From NCBI GenBank assembly GCA_019419645.1, contig DXZN01000019.1:7692-29653 (forward strand): a DNA stretch of 21,962 nt, in the 5' to 3' direction. The position numbers were made by a program, and so were the translations under genes. Shown here piece by piece: positions 1 to 7,079 of the stretch. How positions within the stretch are numbered: the first letter of the stretch is position 1; the number at the start of each line of letters is the position of its first letter. Below the pieces are notes generated by a model. That model was not told where the DNA came from, ran no database searches, and was given only the letters and a program-made list of their open reading frames with translations. The DNA is from Collinsella sp. Lineage in GTDB: Bacteria > Actinomycetota > Coriobacteriia > Coriobacteriales > Coriobacteriaceae.

Positions 1-774
1 GCCCATGGCCTTGTGCGCACTAAAGGCAAAGAAGTCGGCGCCCAGGTCGGCCACATCGACCGGCATGTGCGGCAGCGACTGCGCGCCGTCGACGACCAGG
101 TAGCCGCCGTACTTGTGCACGAGTTTGCCGAGGTTCTTGACCGGGTTCTCGACGCCCAGCACGTTGGAGACCTGTCCCACGGCTAGGATCTTGGTCTTGG
201 GACCCACCTTGGCAAGAACCTCCTCGGTGGTGAGCTGGCCGGTCTTGGTGGGGTAGAGGTAGACGAGCTTGGCGCCGGTTTCGCGGCAGACCTGCTGCCA
301 CGGAATCAGGTTGGAGTGGTGCTCCATAATGGTGATGACGACCTCGTCGCCCGGTTCGAGCACTGTGGGCGCAAAGCTCTTAGCGACCAGGTTGAGCGAC
401 TCGCTCGTGTTGCGGGTGAAGACGACCTCGTTGGCCTGTGAGGCGCCGATGAGGTCAGCGATCTGCTGGCGGACCTTCGCGATGGCGTCGGTGGCCTCGA
501 CGGACAGCGAGTACAGGCCGCGCAGGGGGTTGGCGTTCATGCGCTGGTAGAAGTCGCGTTCGGCGTCGAGCACACAGGCAGGGCGCTGCGCGGTGGCGGC
601 GCTATCGAGGAAGGCGATCTCGGGGTGCTGCTGGAACAGCGGGAACTGGCCCTTGTAGGGGTTGGTCTCGATGTCCACGGTGGGCCAGCAGCGCGAAGCC
701 TCGTCGCTGGCGTCGAGCTCCATGGGCTCGGGGGCAGTACAGGTATCGCATTTAACGTGCTCGGTGTCGATCAT
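1..774 (-). CDS. sufS: Cysteine desulfurase SufS, 3' part cut by window edge
   Basis: This is the class V aminotransferase-fold, PLP-dependent cysteine desulfurase that takes sulfur from cysteine for cluster assembly in the cytoplasm. I translated 258 codons from the ATG at 774. Visible landmarks are the LDSAAT stretch near residues 56-61, EHHSN at 151-155, VDGAQ with the PLP-nitrogen Asp at 229, and SAHK with the probable Schiff-base Lys at 255. The reading frame leaves the window three residues later, so about the last third of the protein, including the active-site cysteine loop, is not visible. The start overlaps the sufD stop as ATGA, a sign of translational coupling. The N-terminus is roughly 45 residues longer than the point where SufS proteins usually begin to align, and this extension holds a C-x2-C pair at residues 9 and 12. 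The family assignment is firm; any role for the extension is unknown. Confidence 0.95.
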   Translation of the reverse strand, partial: MIDTEHVKCDTCTAPEPMELDASDEASRCWPTVDIETNPYKGQFPLFQQHPEIAFLDSAATAQRPACVLDAERDFYQRMNANPLRGLYSLSVEATDAIAKVRQQIADLIGASQANEVVFTRNTSESLNLVAKSFAPTVLEPGDEVVITIMEHHSNLIPWQQVCRETGAKLVYLYPTKTGQLTTEEVLAKVGPKTKILAVGQVSNVLGVENPVKNLGKLVHKYGGYLVVDGAQSLPHMPVDVADLGADFFAFSAHKAMG

Positions 775-2042
775 GCGAGCTCCTCTTCAAAGTTGTCGAT
801 CAGGTTGTTGCCTAGGCGGACGACGGCGGCGCGGGTGCGCTCGTCGGTGGCGGAAAGCGCGGCGTCCTCCAGCTTGGCGCGGATGAACAGGTCCTCGGCG
901 GCGTTTTGGTCAAGGCCACGGCAGGCGAGGTAGAACAGCTGCTCGTCGCGGACGTGACCGATGGTGGCGCCGTGGTTGCCGGCGACGTCGTCCTCGTCAC
1001 AGAGAATGACGGGAACGGTCTTGTTGTCGACGCCCTTGTTGGCCAAAAGCACCGTCTCGCGTTCGGTGCCGGTTGCACCCTTGCAGCCGTGCACGAGGTC
1101 GATGGTGCCACGGTAGACCTTCTTGGACGTGCCGGTCAGCACGCCGTTGGCGTCGATCTCGCACTCGGTCTTGCGACCGCGGTGGCGCAGCTCGTAGTTA
1201 AAGTCGCGCACCTGCTCGCGGGCGCCCAGGTAATCGGTATCGATGGTCACCTTGGCGGTGTCGCCCAGCAGGTCGCCGGCAAGGCCGGTGGCGCTGGCGC
1301 CGGCACCCAGGACGGTGTGCTGCACGTTGACGCGCGCGCCCTCGTCCAGGAACAGGCCGGTGTCGTCGAGTGCGATCCAGCTGTCGTCGAGTGTCTGCGT
1401 GCAGGTCACGTTGACGGTGGCGTACTCGTGGGCGCACACGCGTAGCACGGAGCCCACGACACCCTCGCCGGTAACAGGAGAGTCTAGGGCAATATGCAGG
1501 TCGAGCGTTGCCTGCGGGCGAGCGACGACGTCGATGGCGGCGATGGCCGCGGCGGCATCGACACCGCTCACACGCACGGTAACCGTGGCGTGCTGGTATG
1601 CGGGCACATCGATGACGATGCGCTTGGTAGCGTGCTCGGCCAAGTAGGCGTAGGCAGCCTCGCCCATGCCGGTTTCGAAGGCTTCAGCAGGGGAGAGCTC
1701 CTCCTCGAGCTTGATGGCGCCGGCCTGGTAGACGGAGGTGGCGGGCACGTCGAGCTCGGTCTCGGGCGTGATGCGGGCGCGGTCGGCGGCATCACCGGGG
1801 GCGGAGGAGCGGCGCTCGGGGAAGCGCTCGGCCATGGCGTCCATGGCGGCGTCGAACGCGTCTGTCACGCCAATAAACTGCTCGCCCAAGCCTTCGACCT
1901 CAACGGCCTCCGCGGGAGCGGCGGCAAGCTCGTCAGAGAGCTCGAGCTTGGTCTGATTCATCTTCAGCCAGCCCCAAGTGGCAGCCGGCATCGCGTTGAC
2001 CTGCTCAAGGGTGGTAGCAGCGGTGTTGGTTTCCTGTTTCAT
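771..2042 (-). CDS. sufD: Fe-S cluster scaffold subunit SufD
   Basis: A 423-residue SufB/SufD-family protein, the partner of SufB in the SufBC2D scaffold complex that assembles iron-sulfur clusters in the cytoplasm. The C-terminal core has the beta-helix-like repeats of the family. It also has the NHGATIGHV...EQLFYLACRG region, whose histidine (about residue 357) matches the SufD histidine known to matter for cluster assembly in E. coli. The N-terminal third is Ala- and Glu-rich and poorly conserved, as is usual for SufD. The start codon shares one base with the sufB stop (TAATG) and the stop overlaps the sufS start, so the genes are tightly coupled. SufD rather than a second SufB is preferred because of the divergent N-terminus and the operon position. 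Confidence 0.93.
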   Translation of the reverse strand: MKQETNTAATTLEQVNAMPAATWGWLKMNQTKLELSDELAAAPAEAVEVEGLGEQFIGVTDAFDAAMDAMAERFPERRSSAPGDAADRARITPETELDVPATSVYQAGAIKLEEELSPAEAFETGMGEAAYAYLAEHATKRIVIDVPAYQHATVTVRVSGVDAAAAIAAIDVVARPQATLDLHIALDSPVTGEGVVGSVLRVCAHEYATVNVTCTQTLDDSWIALDDTGLFLDEGARVNVQHTVLGAGASATGLAGDLLGDTAKVTIDTDYLGAREQVRDFNYELRHRGRKTECEIDANGVLTGTSKKVYRGTIDLVHGCKGATGTERETVLLANKGVDNKTVPVILCDEDDVAGNHGATIGHVRDEQLFYLACRGLDQNAAEDLFIRAKLEDAALSATDERTRAAVVRLGNNLIDNFEEELA

Positions 2043-3454
2043 TATCCGATCGCTCCTTCCATCTCGAGCTTGATCAGGTTGTTCATCTCGACGGCGTACT
2101 CCAGCGGCAGCTCCTTGGAGACCGGGTTGGCAAAGCCGTTGACGATCATGGTGCGGGCCTCTTCCTCCGAGATGCCGCGGCTCATCAGGTAGAACACCTT
2201 GTCGTCGCCGATGCGGCCGATGGTGGCCTCGTGGCCGATGTCGACGTTCTTGGCGCGGATGTCCATGGCGGGGATGGTGTCGGAGCGGCTCTGGTCGTCG
2301 AGCATGAGCGACTGGCAGCTCACGGTTGCCTTGGAACCCTCGGCCTTGGGCGTGGCCACGATGGAGCTGCGGAAGGTCTGAATGCCGCCGCTCTTGGAGA
2401 TGCCCTTGGTCTCGACGGTTGCCGAGGTCTCGGGGGCGTTGAGCACGACCTTACAGCCGGTATCGAGGTTCTGCCCGGCGCCGGCAAAGGTGATGCCGGT
2501 AAAGCTCGACCGGGCGCGGCGGCCGTTGAGCACACTCATGGGGTAGAGGTAGCCCACGTGGCTGCCGAAGGAGCCACTGATCCACTCTATGTCGCCATCC
2601 TCGTCCACGCGCGCACGCTTGGTGTTGAGGTTGTACATGTTTTTGGACCAGTTCTCGATGGTCGAGTAGCGCAGGTGCGCACGCTTGCCCACAAAGAGCT
2701 CGACGGCGCCGGCGTGGAGGTTGGCAACGTTGTACTTGGGCGCGGAGCAACCCTCGATGAAGTGCAGGTCGGCGTCGTCCTCGACGATGATGAGCGTGTG
2801 CTCAAACTGGCCGGCGCCCTTGGCGTTAAGGCGGAAGTAGCTCTGCAGCGGGAAGTCCAACTTGGTGCCCTTGGGCACGTAGACAAACGAGCCGCCCGAC
2901 CATACGGCGCCGTGCAGGGCCGCAAACTTGTGGTCGGTGGGCGGGATGAGCGTCATAAACTTCTCGTGGATGAGCGGCTCCCACTGCGGGTCGTGCAGGG
3001 CCTCCTCGATGCCGGAATAGACGATACCCATCTTGGACGCGGTGTCCTGCATGTTGTGGTAGACCAGCTCGGAGTCGTACTGCGCGCCGACGCCCGCCAG
3101 GTAGCTGCGCTCGGCCTCGGGGATGCCCAGGCGCTCAAAGGTGTTCTTGATGTCGTCGGGCACCGACTCCCAGTCGTGCTTTTGGTCGGTGTTGGGCTTG
3201 ACGTAGGTGACGATGTTGTCCATGTCCAGGCCCTCGATGGAGGGGCCCCACGTCGGGTCGGGAAAACGATTGAAGATCTCGAGGGACTTTAAGCGCAGAT
3301 CGAGCATCCACTGTGGCTCGTCCTTCTTGGCGCTGATCTCGCGCACGATGTCGGGCGTGATGCCGGCGTCGAGGCGCTCGAATCCCTCCTCGCCGTAGGT
3401 GAAGTCGTAGAGGCTGCGGTCGATGTCCGCGACCTCGGTGCGGTTCTTGGTCAT
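2042..3454 (-). CDS. sufB: Fe-S cluster scaffold subunit SufB
   Basis: A 470-residue protein of normal SufB length, the cluster-building subunit of the SufBC2D complex. Family marks include the N-terminal segment ending near PTWGPSIEGLDMD, the central SGGSFVYVPKG stretch and the C-terminal MIVNGF...LPLEYAVEMNNLI block. A cysteine near residue 380 (VSCQSL) and a glutamate near 409 (GHEAT) align with the residues proposed for sulfur transfer and cluster assembly in E. coli SufB. The ATG is preceded by an AAGGGG Shine-Dalgarno sequence. It lies 12 bases after sufC, and its stop shares a base with the sufD start. SufB is the best conserved gene here and the call is firm. Confidence 0.97.
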   Translation of the reverse strand: MTKNRTEVADIDRSLYDFTYGEEGFERLDAGITPDIVREISAKKDEPQWMLDLRLKSLEIFNRFPDPTWGPSIEGLDMDNIVTYVKPNTDQKHDWESVPDDIKNTFERLGIPEAERSYLAGVGAQYDSELVYHNMQDTASKMGIVYSGIEEALHDPQWEPLIHEKFMTLIPPTDHKFAALHGAVWSGGSFVYVPKGTKLDFPLQSYFRLNAKGAGQFEHTLIIVEDDADLHFIEGCSAPKYNVANLHAGAVELFVGKRAHLRYSTIENWSKNMYNLNTKRARVDEDGDIEWISGSFGSHVGYLYPMSVLNGRRARSSFTGITFAGAGQNLDTGCKVVLNAPETSATVETKGISKSGGIQTFRSSIVATPKAEGSKATVSCQSLMLDDQSRSDTIPAMDIRAKNVDIGHEATIGRIGDDKVFYLMSRGISEEEARTMIVNGFANPVSKELPLEYAVEMNNLIKLEMEGAIG

Positions 3455-3466
3455 TGCGTCGCCCCT

Positions 3467-4267
3467 TTACGCCTGCTGCTCGGCAGCGGCGGCCTCGGCC
3501 TGGGCGCGCTGCTCGGCGGCCTCGCGCTCGAAGGTCTCAAAGCCGTTCTTGTCGATCCAGGGGATCAGCGAGGCATCGTCCTCACGCACGATGTGGCCCT
3601 TGACCATAACGTGGACGCGGTCGACATCCAGGTGCTCCAGGATGCGCGTGTTGTGCGTGATGATGAGCATGGAGCCGTCGCAGCTCTTGCGGTAGGCGTC
3701 CATACCGTGGCTGACGGTGGACAGGGCGTCGACGTCCAGGCCGGAGTCGGTCTCGTCCAAGATGGCGAGCTTGGGCTGCAGCAGCAGAAGCTGGAGCATC
3801 TCGACCTTCTTTTTCTCGCCGCCCGAGAAGCCCACGCCCAGCTCACGGTTGAGGTAGGCGGTATCCATGTTAAGCTCGGCCGCGAGCTCCTTGACGCGAC
3901 GACGGAATTCCTTGCCCTTCATCTCCAGGCCGGGGCGGCCGGCGATACTGGCGCGCAAAAAGCTCGACAGTGGCACGCCGGGGATCTCGACAGGGGCCTG
4001 GAAGCTCAGGAACAGGCCGGCGCGCGAGCGCTTGTCGGTGGTGAGCTCGGTGATGTCCTGGCCGTCAAAGACGATGCGGCCGTCGTTGACCGTGTAGACG
4101 GGGTCGCCCATGACCAGGTGGCCGAGGGTAGACTTGCCGGCGCCGTTGGGGCCCATCAGCACGTGGGTCTCGCCGGCGGCGACGTTGAGGTTGACATTGT
4201 GGAGGATGGTCTTCTCGTCCACGGAGGCGGTGAGACCTTCGATGGAAAGCAGCGGATTTGCGCTCAT
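3467..4267 (-). CDS. sufC: Fe-S assembly ABC ATPase SufC
   Basis: A soluble ABC-type ATPase of 266 residues that powers the SufBCD scaffold. In order: Walker A GPNGAGKST at 39-47, Q-loop Gln 90 in LSFQAP, signature FSGGE at 147-151, Walker B with D171 and E172 in LAILDETDSGLD, and the H-loop His at 205. The C-terminus carries an extra Ala/Glu/Gln-rich tail of about 20 residues. I chose the ATG at 4267 because GAGAGGG lies just upstream at good spacing. The in-frame ATG at 4297 would add ten residues but has no Shine-Dalgarno sequence. It is the first gene of the leftward suf operon and faces the divergent Rrf2-type regulator. Confidence 0.97.
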   Translation of the reverse strand: MSANPLLSIEGLTASVDEKTILHNVNLNVAAGETHVLMGPNGAGKSTLGHLVMGDPVYTVNDGRIVFDGQDITELTTDKRSRAGLFLSFQAPVEIPGVPLSSFLRASIAGRPGLEMKGKEFRRRVKELAAELNMDTAYLNRELGVGFSGGEKKKVEMLQLLLLQPKLAILDETDSGLDVDALSTVSHGMDAYRKSCDGSMLIITHNTRILEHLDVDRVHVMVKGHIVREDDASLIPWIDKNGFETFEREAAEQRAQAEAAAAEQQA

Positions 4268-4331
4268 GCTGTCCCTCTCTGTATATGGTGTACTCATAGG
4301 TGTACTAAACCCTAGGAATCTTCTCGGAATA

Positions 4332-4359
4332 AAGTTACTATGGGTTCGGCGTTAGTCAA
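4332..4359 (-). promoter_or_regulatory. Possible suf operon promoter
   Basis: Reading leftward, TTGACT (4359-4354) is a good -35 box. Sixteen bases further is TAACTT (4337-4332), a weak -10. It lies about 65 bases before the sufC start and its -35 sits inside a palindrome (4352-4375). Only the -35 is convincing. Confidence 0.4.
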
Positions 4360-4375
4360 GGGAAAACCCGACTAA
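4352..4375. promoter_or_regulatory. Palindrome over the suf -35 region
   Basis: TTAGTC (4352-4357) pairs with GACTAA (4370-4375), and inside them GGG (4360-4362) pairs with CCC (4367-4369) around AAAA, leaving only an AA bulge. It covers the candidate -35 of the leftward suf promoter, so it may be a repressor site. It could instead be a hairpin in the suf leader RNA if transcription starts further upstream. Confidence 0.45.
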
Positions 4376-4397
4376 TCCACTCGACTTTTCAAATTCT

Positions 4398-4426
4398 GGG
4401 ACAAAATAACCTGTTGTGTTTGTCCC
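4398..4426 (-). promoter_or_regulatory. Operator-like 29-bp site 1 (Rrf2/IscR-type)
   Basis: An imperfect inverted repeat bounded by GGGACAAA and TTTGTCCC. Its reverse complement matches site 2 (4442-4470) at 24 of 29 positions, better than the direct comparison (21 of 29), so the two sites are mirror images. Position between sufC and the regulator suggests binding by the Rrf2 protein encoded next door. Confidence 0.6.
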
Positions 4427-4441
4427 ACTTACTTAAGATTT

Positions 4442-4470
4442 GGGACAAACAAACCTGGTTATGTTGTTCC
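4442..4470 (+). promoter_or_regulatory. Operator-like 29-bp site 2 (Rrf2/IscR-type)
   Basis: The second copy of the 29-bp site, starting GGGACAAACA and ending TGTTGTTCC. It begins 44 bases after site 1 and ends 21 bases before the regulator's ATG, where binding would block its own transcription or translation start. Autoregulation is typical of IscR-type proteins; here it is inferred from position and sequence only. Confidence 0.6.
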
Positions 4471-4491
4471 AGATGCGATGGGAGGGTAGGT

Positions 4492-4923
4492 ATGCTCATT
4501 TCTTCTAAGGGCCGCTATGCCCTCCGGTTAATGATCTATATCGCGGCGCTGGGTGACGCCGAGGGCAAGATTGCTTTGCGCGAGGTTGCCGACCGTGAAC
4601 ATATCTCGCAAAAGTATTTGGAGCAGCTGGTTCGTCCGCTCATGAAGGCGGGCCTGCTTAAGAGCGTGCGCGGCAAAGGCGGTGGCTACATGATGGCCAA
4701 GGACCCCGCCGAGGTGCGTGCTGGCGACATCCTGCGCGCTGTCGAGGGCAGCACGGCGCCCGTGGCGTGCGACGGCATCGACAACAGCTGCACCCGCAGC
4801 GATTTGTGCTCAACCGTCAAGTTCTGGCGCGGCCTGGACGACGTGATCGAAAAGTACGTCGACGGCGTGACGTTGGCCGACCTGGCCGCCGTCCCCGAAG
4901 TCAACTTCAACATCAAGCTGTAG
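4492..4923 (+). CDS. Rrf2-family, IscR/SufR-like Fe-S-sensing regulator
   Basis: A 143-residue winged-helix transcription factor. The N-terminus SSKGRYALRLMIYIA and the recognition region HISQKYLEQLVRPLMKAGLLKSVRGKGGGY are diagnostic of Rrf2 proteins. Three cysteines follow in the spacing C-x6-C-x5-C (VACDGIDNSCTRSDLC), close to the C-x5-C-x5-C that holds the [2Fe-2S] cluster of IscR. It probably senses cluster supply and regulates the divergent suf operon and itself. The start at 4492 is chosen because GGGAGGGTAGG precedes it and because family members begin with this M-x2-S-x-K/R-G-R-YA pattern. An upstream in-frame start at 4414 would read through the operator sites. Whether it is a repressor or activator of suf cannot be read from the sequence. 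Confidence 0.92.
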   Translation: MLISSKGRYALRLMIYIAALGDAEGKIALREVADREHISQKYLEQLVRPLMKAGLLKSVRGKGGGYMMAKDPAEVRAGDILRAVEGSTAPVACDGIDNSCTRSDLCSTVKFWRGLDDVIEKYVDGVTLADLAAVPEVNFNIKL

Positions 4924-4953
4924 GTTTAGCGCAATTCCTTAAGATTTCGCGGA

Positions 4954-4992
4954 GGGTTGTTGCCGTTTACCGAGGGGTTGTTGTGCAACAAC
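4954..4992. promoter_or_regulatory. GGGTTGTTG direct repeats and GTTGTTG/CAACAAC palindrome
   Basis: GGGTTGTTG occurs at 4954-4962 and again at 4975-4983, 21 bases apart (two helical turns). The second copy forms a palindrome GTTGTTG-TG-CAACAAC (4977-4992). No T-run follows, so it is more like an operator than a terminator. It lies upstream of the surface-protein gene; a 12-base part recurs at 6945-6956. Confidence 0.4.
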
Positions 4993-5062
4993 GGGTGAGC
5001 TGCAATACTTAATTCTATCTTTGCAAACTGCACTTTAACTACACCAATGCAGGGAGGATCTT

Positions 5063-6877
5063 ATGCAGCGCAAGCATTCTGCTATTGTCGCGGGCCTGAC
5101 GCTGGCGCTTTCGTTTGGCGCCGTTTCCGTGCCGGCACCCGCCGCTGCCGAGGAGCCCACGCCGGGCGTTGCCTCGGATGCGACCGATATCGATAAGGGT
5201 CTCTATACCCAGCAGTCCTTCTCGGGCGTGCTGAGGTCGGTCCAGGGCGTTTCGTTTGTTAACGTGACCCCCGAGATGAAGTACTTTACCAAGTACGAGA
5301 GCCATGGCAACTATAACCAGGGCTTTTCGTATGGCGACGGCTATAACGCGCTGGGTTATTACCAGTTCGACCGTCGATGGTCGCTCATTCCGTTTATGAA
5401 GCAGGCCTACAACTACAACCCCGAAAAATACAGCATGCTCAAGGATGCGATTGATCGCGGCAGCGAGATTTCCAACACGAGCAATGCCATGTACGAGAAC
5501 GGCCAGCTCACCGAGTTGGGCCGTATTGCGCAGGAGGCTTTCCAAGGTGCTTATAACACCGACCCTGTTGAGTTCTCGGCTCTGCAGGATGCGTATGCGT
5601 ACAACTCGTACTATGCGGTGACCGAGGCGTGGCTCAAGAGCGGCCTGGGCATTGATATTTCGGGCCGTGCCGATTGCGTTAAGGGCATGGTGTGGAGCAT
5701 CACCAACATGTGCGGCACCGGTGGTTGCAGGGACTTCTTCCGTTGGGCAAACCTTTCTAACAGTATGACTGATCGCGAGTTTGTGACGGCGCTTTCCAAC
5801 AGTGTGGTCAATAACGTGGCGACCAAGTATTCGAGCCAGCCCCAGTATCATGAGGGCTGGAAGAACCGCTACCGCAACGAGCTGAAGGACTGTTTGGTTT
5901 ATATCGCCGAGGACGAGGCCGCTGCCGCTGCGACGCCCGTGCAGCCCGAACCTACGCCGGCGCCCTCGCCGACGCCTGATTCGAATGACGACTCGAGCGA
6001 CGATGCCAACGATGACAGGATGGATGCGCCCTCGACCGGTGCTGACGGTGATGGCTCTGCTGATGGCACTACCAACAACGGCTCCACCTCGAACGGCTCC
6101 GATTCAAACGGCTCTGCTGCGGGCGATTCGTCTTCAAGCTCTGCCGGCAATACGGACAGCGACGCTTCTGGTTCGACCGGCGCTGGCACCTCTAACCCAT
6201 CCACCGGCTCGATCGATTCGTCCGTTGGCACCGGCTCTAACAACGGCTCCGGCTCTGACGCAACCCCTGGTTCCGATGCTTCCAAGGATGACTCGAATAA
6301 GGCGCCGGACGTTCCCGTTGCTTCGCCGGACAAGAAGCCTTCTTTCTCCGAGCAGCTTGGTTCTACGCTGGGCTCTTCGCTGATGGCTGGCGTCAATAAC
6401 GGCTCGACCCAGAACAAGGGCAACTCTGATCAGGTTTCCACGGAAAAGATCGAAGCCGCAAAGGGCGACTCCAAGGACAAGGCTTCCGAGAAGACCGAAT
6501 CCGATAAGGGTTCTAGCTCTGAGGAGAAGAGCGACAAGTCCGAACAGAAGAAGGACGAGGATAAGAAGTCTGAATCTGAGGAGAAGGACAAGAGCAAGGC
6601 CGAGGGCGAAAAGAAACAGTCCGAAGACGACGACAAGAGCGGTGCTGACAACCAGGTCCAAGAGCAAAATGACTCCAAAACGGTGACCACCACGACCACG
6701 ACGACTACAACTACCAAGTCCTCGGGCGGCAACATGCCCAAGACGGGCGATCTGATTGTGATGGCGAGCCTTGCCAGTGCAAGCTTGGCCACACTGGGCG
6801 CTACGTCTATCGTAAGTGGTAAGCATAAGCTCGATCAGCAGAAGAAGGCTTCTGGGGAGGACGGCTTGGAGGAGTAA
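5063..6877 (+). CDS. Secreted, sortase-anchored protein with lysozyme-like N-terminal region
   Basis: A 604-residue exported protein. A signal peptide covers about residues 1-29, with likely cleavage after AAA. Residues about 65-290 form a globular region with YESHGNYNQGF (Glu 79) and YNALGYYQFDRRW, a pattern resembling lysozyme or lytic-transglycosylase folds, so Glu 79 is a candidate catalytic acid. That function is inference. Residues about 295-430 are a Ser/Asn/Gly/Thr/Asp-rich linker. About 436-545 is a Lys/Glu/Ser-rich charged stretch that would probably cross the cell wall, and ten threonines in a row follow. The C-terminus has MPKTG at 558-562, a hydrophobic segment and a basic SGKHK: a cell-wall sorting signal with Met in place of the usual Leu. 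GGGAGG precedes the ATG. It is probably a monocistronic gene, ending at the terminator at 6911-6946. Confidence 0.85.
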   Translation: MQRKHSAIVAGLTLALSFGAVSVPAPAAAEEPTPGVASDATDIDKGLYTQQSFSGVLRSVQGVSFVNVTPEMKYFTKYESHGNYNQGFSYGDGYNALGYYQFDRRWSLIPFMKQAYNYNPEKYSMLKDAIDRGSEISNTSNAMYENGQLTELGRIAQEAFQGAYNTDPVEFSALQDAYAYNSYYAVTEAWLKSGLGIDISGRADCVKGMVWSITNMCGTGGCRDFFRWANLSNSMTDREFVTALSNSVVNNVATKYSSQPQYHEGWKNRYRNELKDCLVYIAEDEAAAAATPVQPEPTPAPSPTPDSNDDSSDDANDDRMDAPSTGADGDGSADGTTNNGSTSNGSDSNGSAAGDSSSSSAGNTDSDASGSTGAGTSNPSTGSIDSSVGTGSNNGSGSDATPGSDASKDDSNKAPDVPVASPDKKPSFSEQLGSTLGSSLMAGVNNGSTQNKGNSDQVSTEKIEAAKGDSKDKASEKTESDKGSSSEEKSDKSEQKKDEDKKSESEEKDKSKAEGEKKQSEDDDKSGADNQVQEQNDSKTVTTTTTTTTTTKSSGGNMPKTGDLIVMASLASASLATLGATSIVSGKHKLDQQKKASGEDGLEE

Positions 6878-6910
6878 TCTTCCAGATCGTTTTCTATAAG
6901 AGTTTGGGAC

Positions 6911-6946
6911 GGGGTCCGGTGCGGCGGCATCGGCCCCCCTTTTTTT
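6911..6946 (+). terminator. Rho-independent terminator after the surface-protein gene
   Basis: GGGGTCCGGTGC (6911-6922) pairs with GCATCGGCCCCC (6927-6938) with one mismatch and one G-U pair. The loop is four bases and seven T follow (6940-6946). It is 33 bases after the stop codon at 6877, a textbook intrinsic terminator. Confidence 0.88.
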
Positions 6947-7018
6947 GTTGTGCAACGATTTGTTATGCCCCCTCGGGGGGCTGTTGCTACCGCTGCCCGA
7001 AACGTTTGCATGTCGATA

Positions 7019-7046
7019 TTGTTGCGCTCTACCCGCTCGCTACAAT
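7019..7046 (+). promoter_or_regulatory. Possible promoter of the AAA-ATPase-like gene
   Basis: TTGTTG (7019-7024) and TACAAT (7041-7046) are separated by 16 bases and end 33 bases before the GTG start. The -10 is good and the -35 fair. Confidence 0.45.
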
Positions 7047-7079
7047 GGGCATCGTGCTGCGTTAGAAGGAGAGTTTACG

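Noticed and set aside
2231..3292. 353-codon open frame on the plus strand
   Set aside because: Antisense shadow of sufB; Gly/Val/Asp-rich translation without domain features.
4977..4992. Terminator of the Rrf2-type gene
   Set aside because: The GTTGTTG/CAACAAC palindrome has a two-base centre and no T-run, so it cannot form a normal terminator hairpin.
6134..6955. 273-codon minus-strand frame with long hydrophobic stretches
   Set aside because: It is the antisense of the low-complexity stalk of the surface protein; Glu/Ser/Lys codons read backwards give Leu-rich pseudo-membrane segments.
6945..7079. ATG at 6945 as the start of the AAA-ATPase-like protein
   Set aside because: It overlaps the terminator T-run and lacks a ribosome-binding site; the GTG at 7080 has a strong one.
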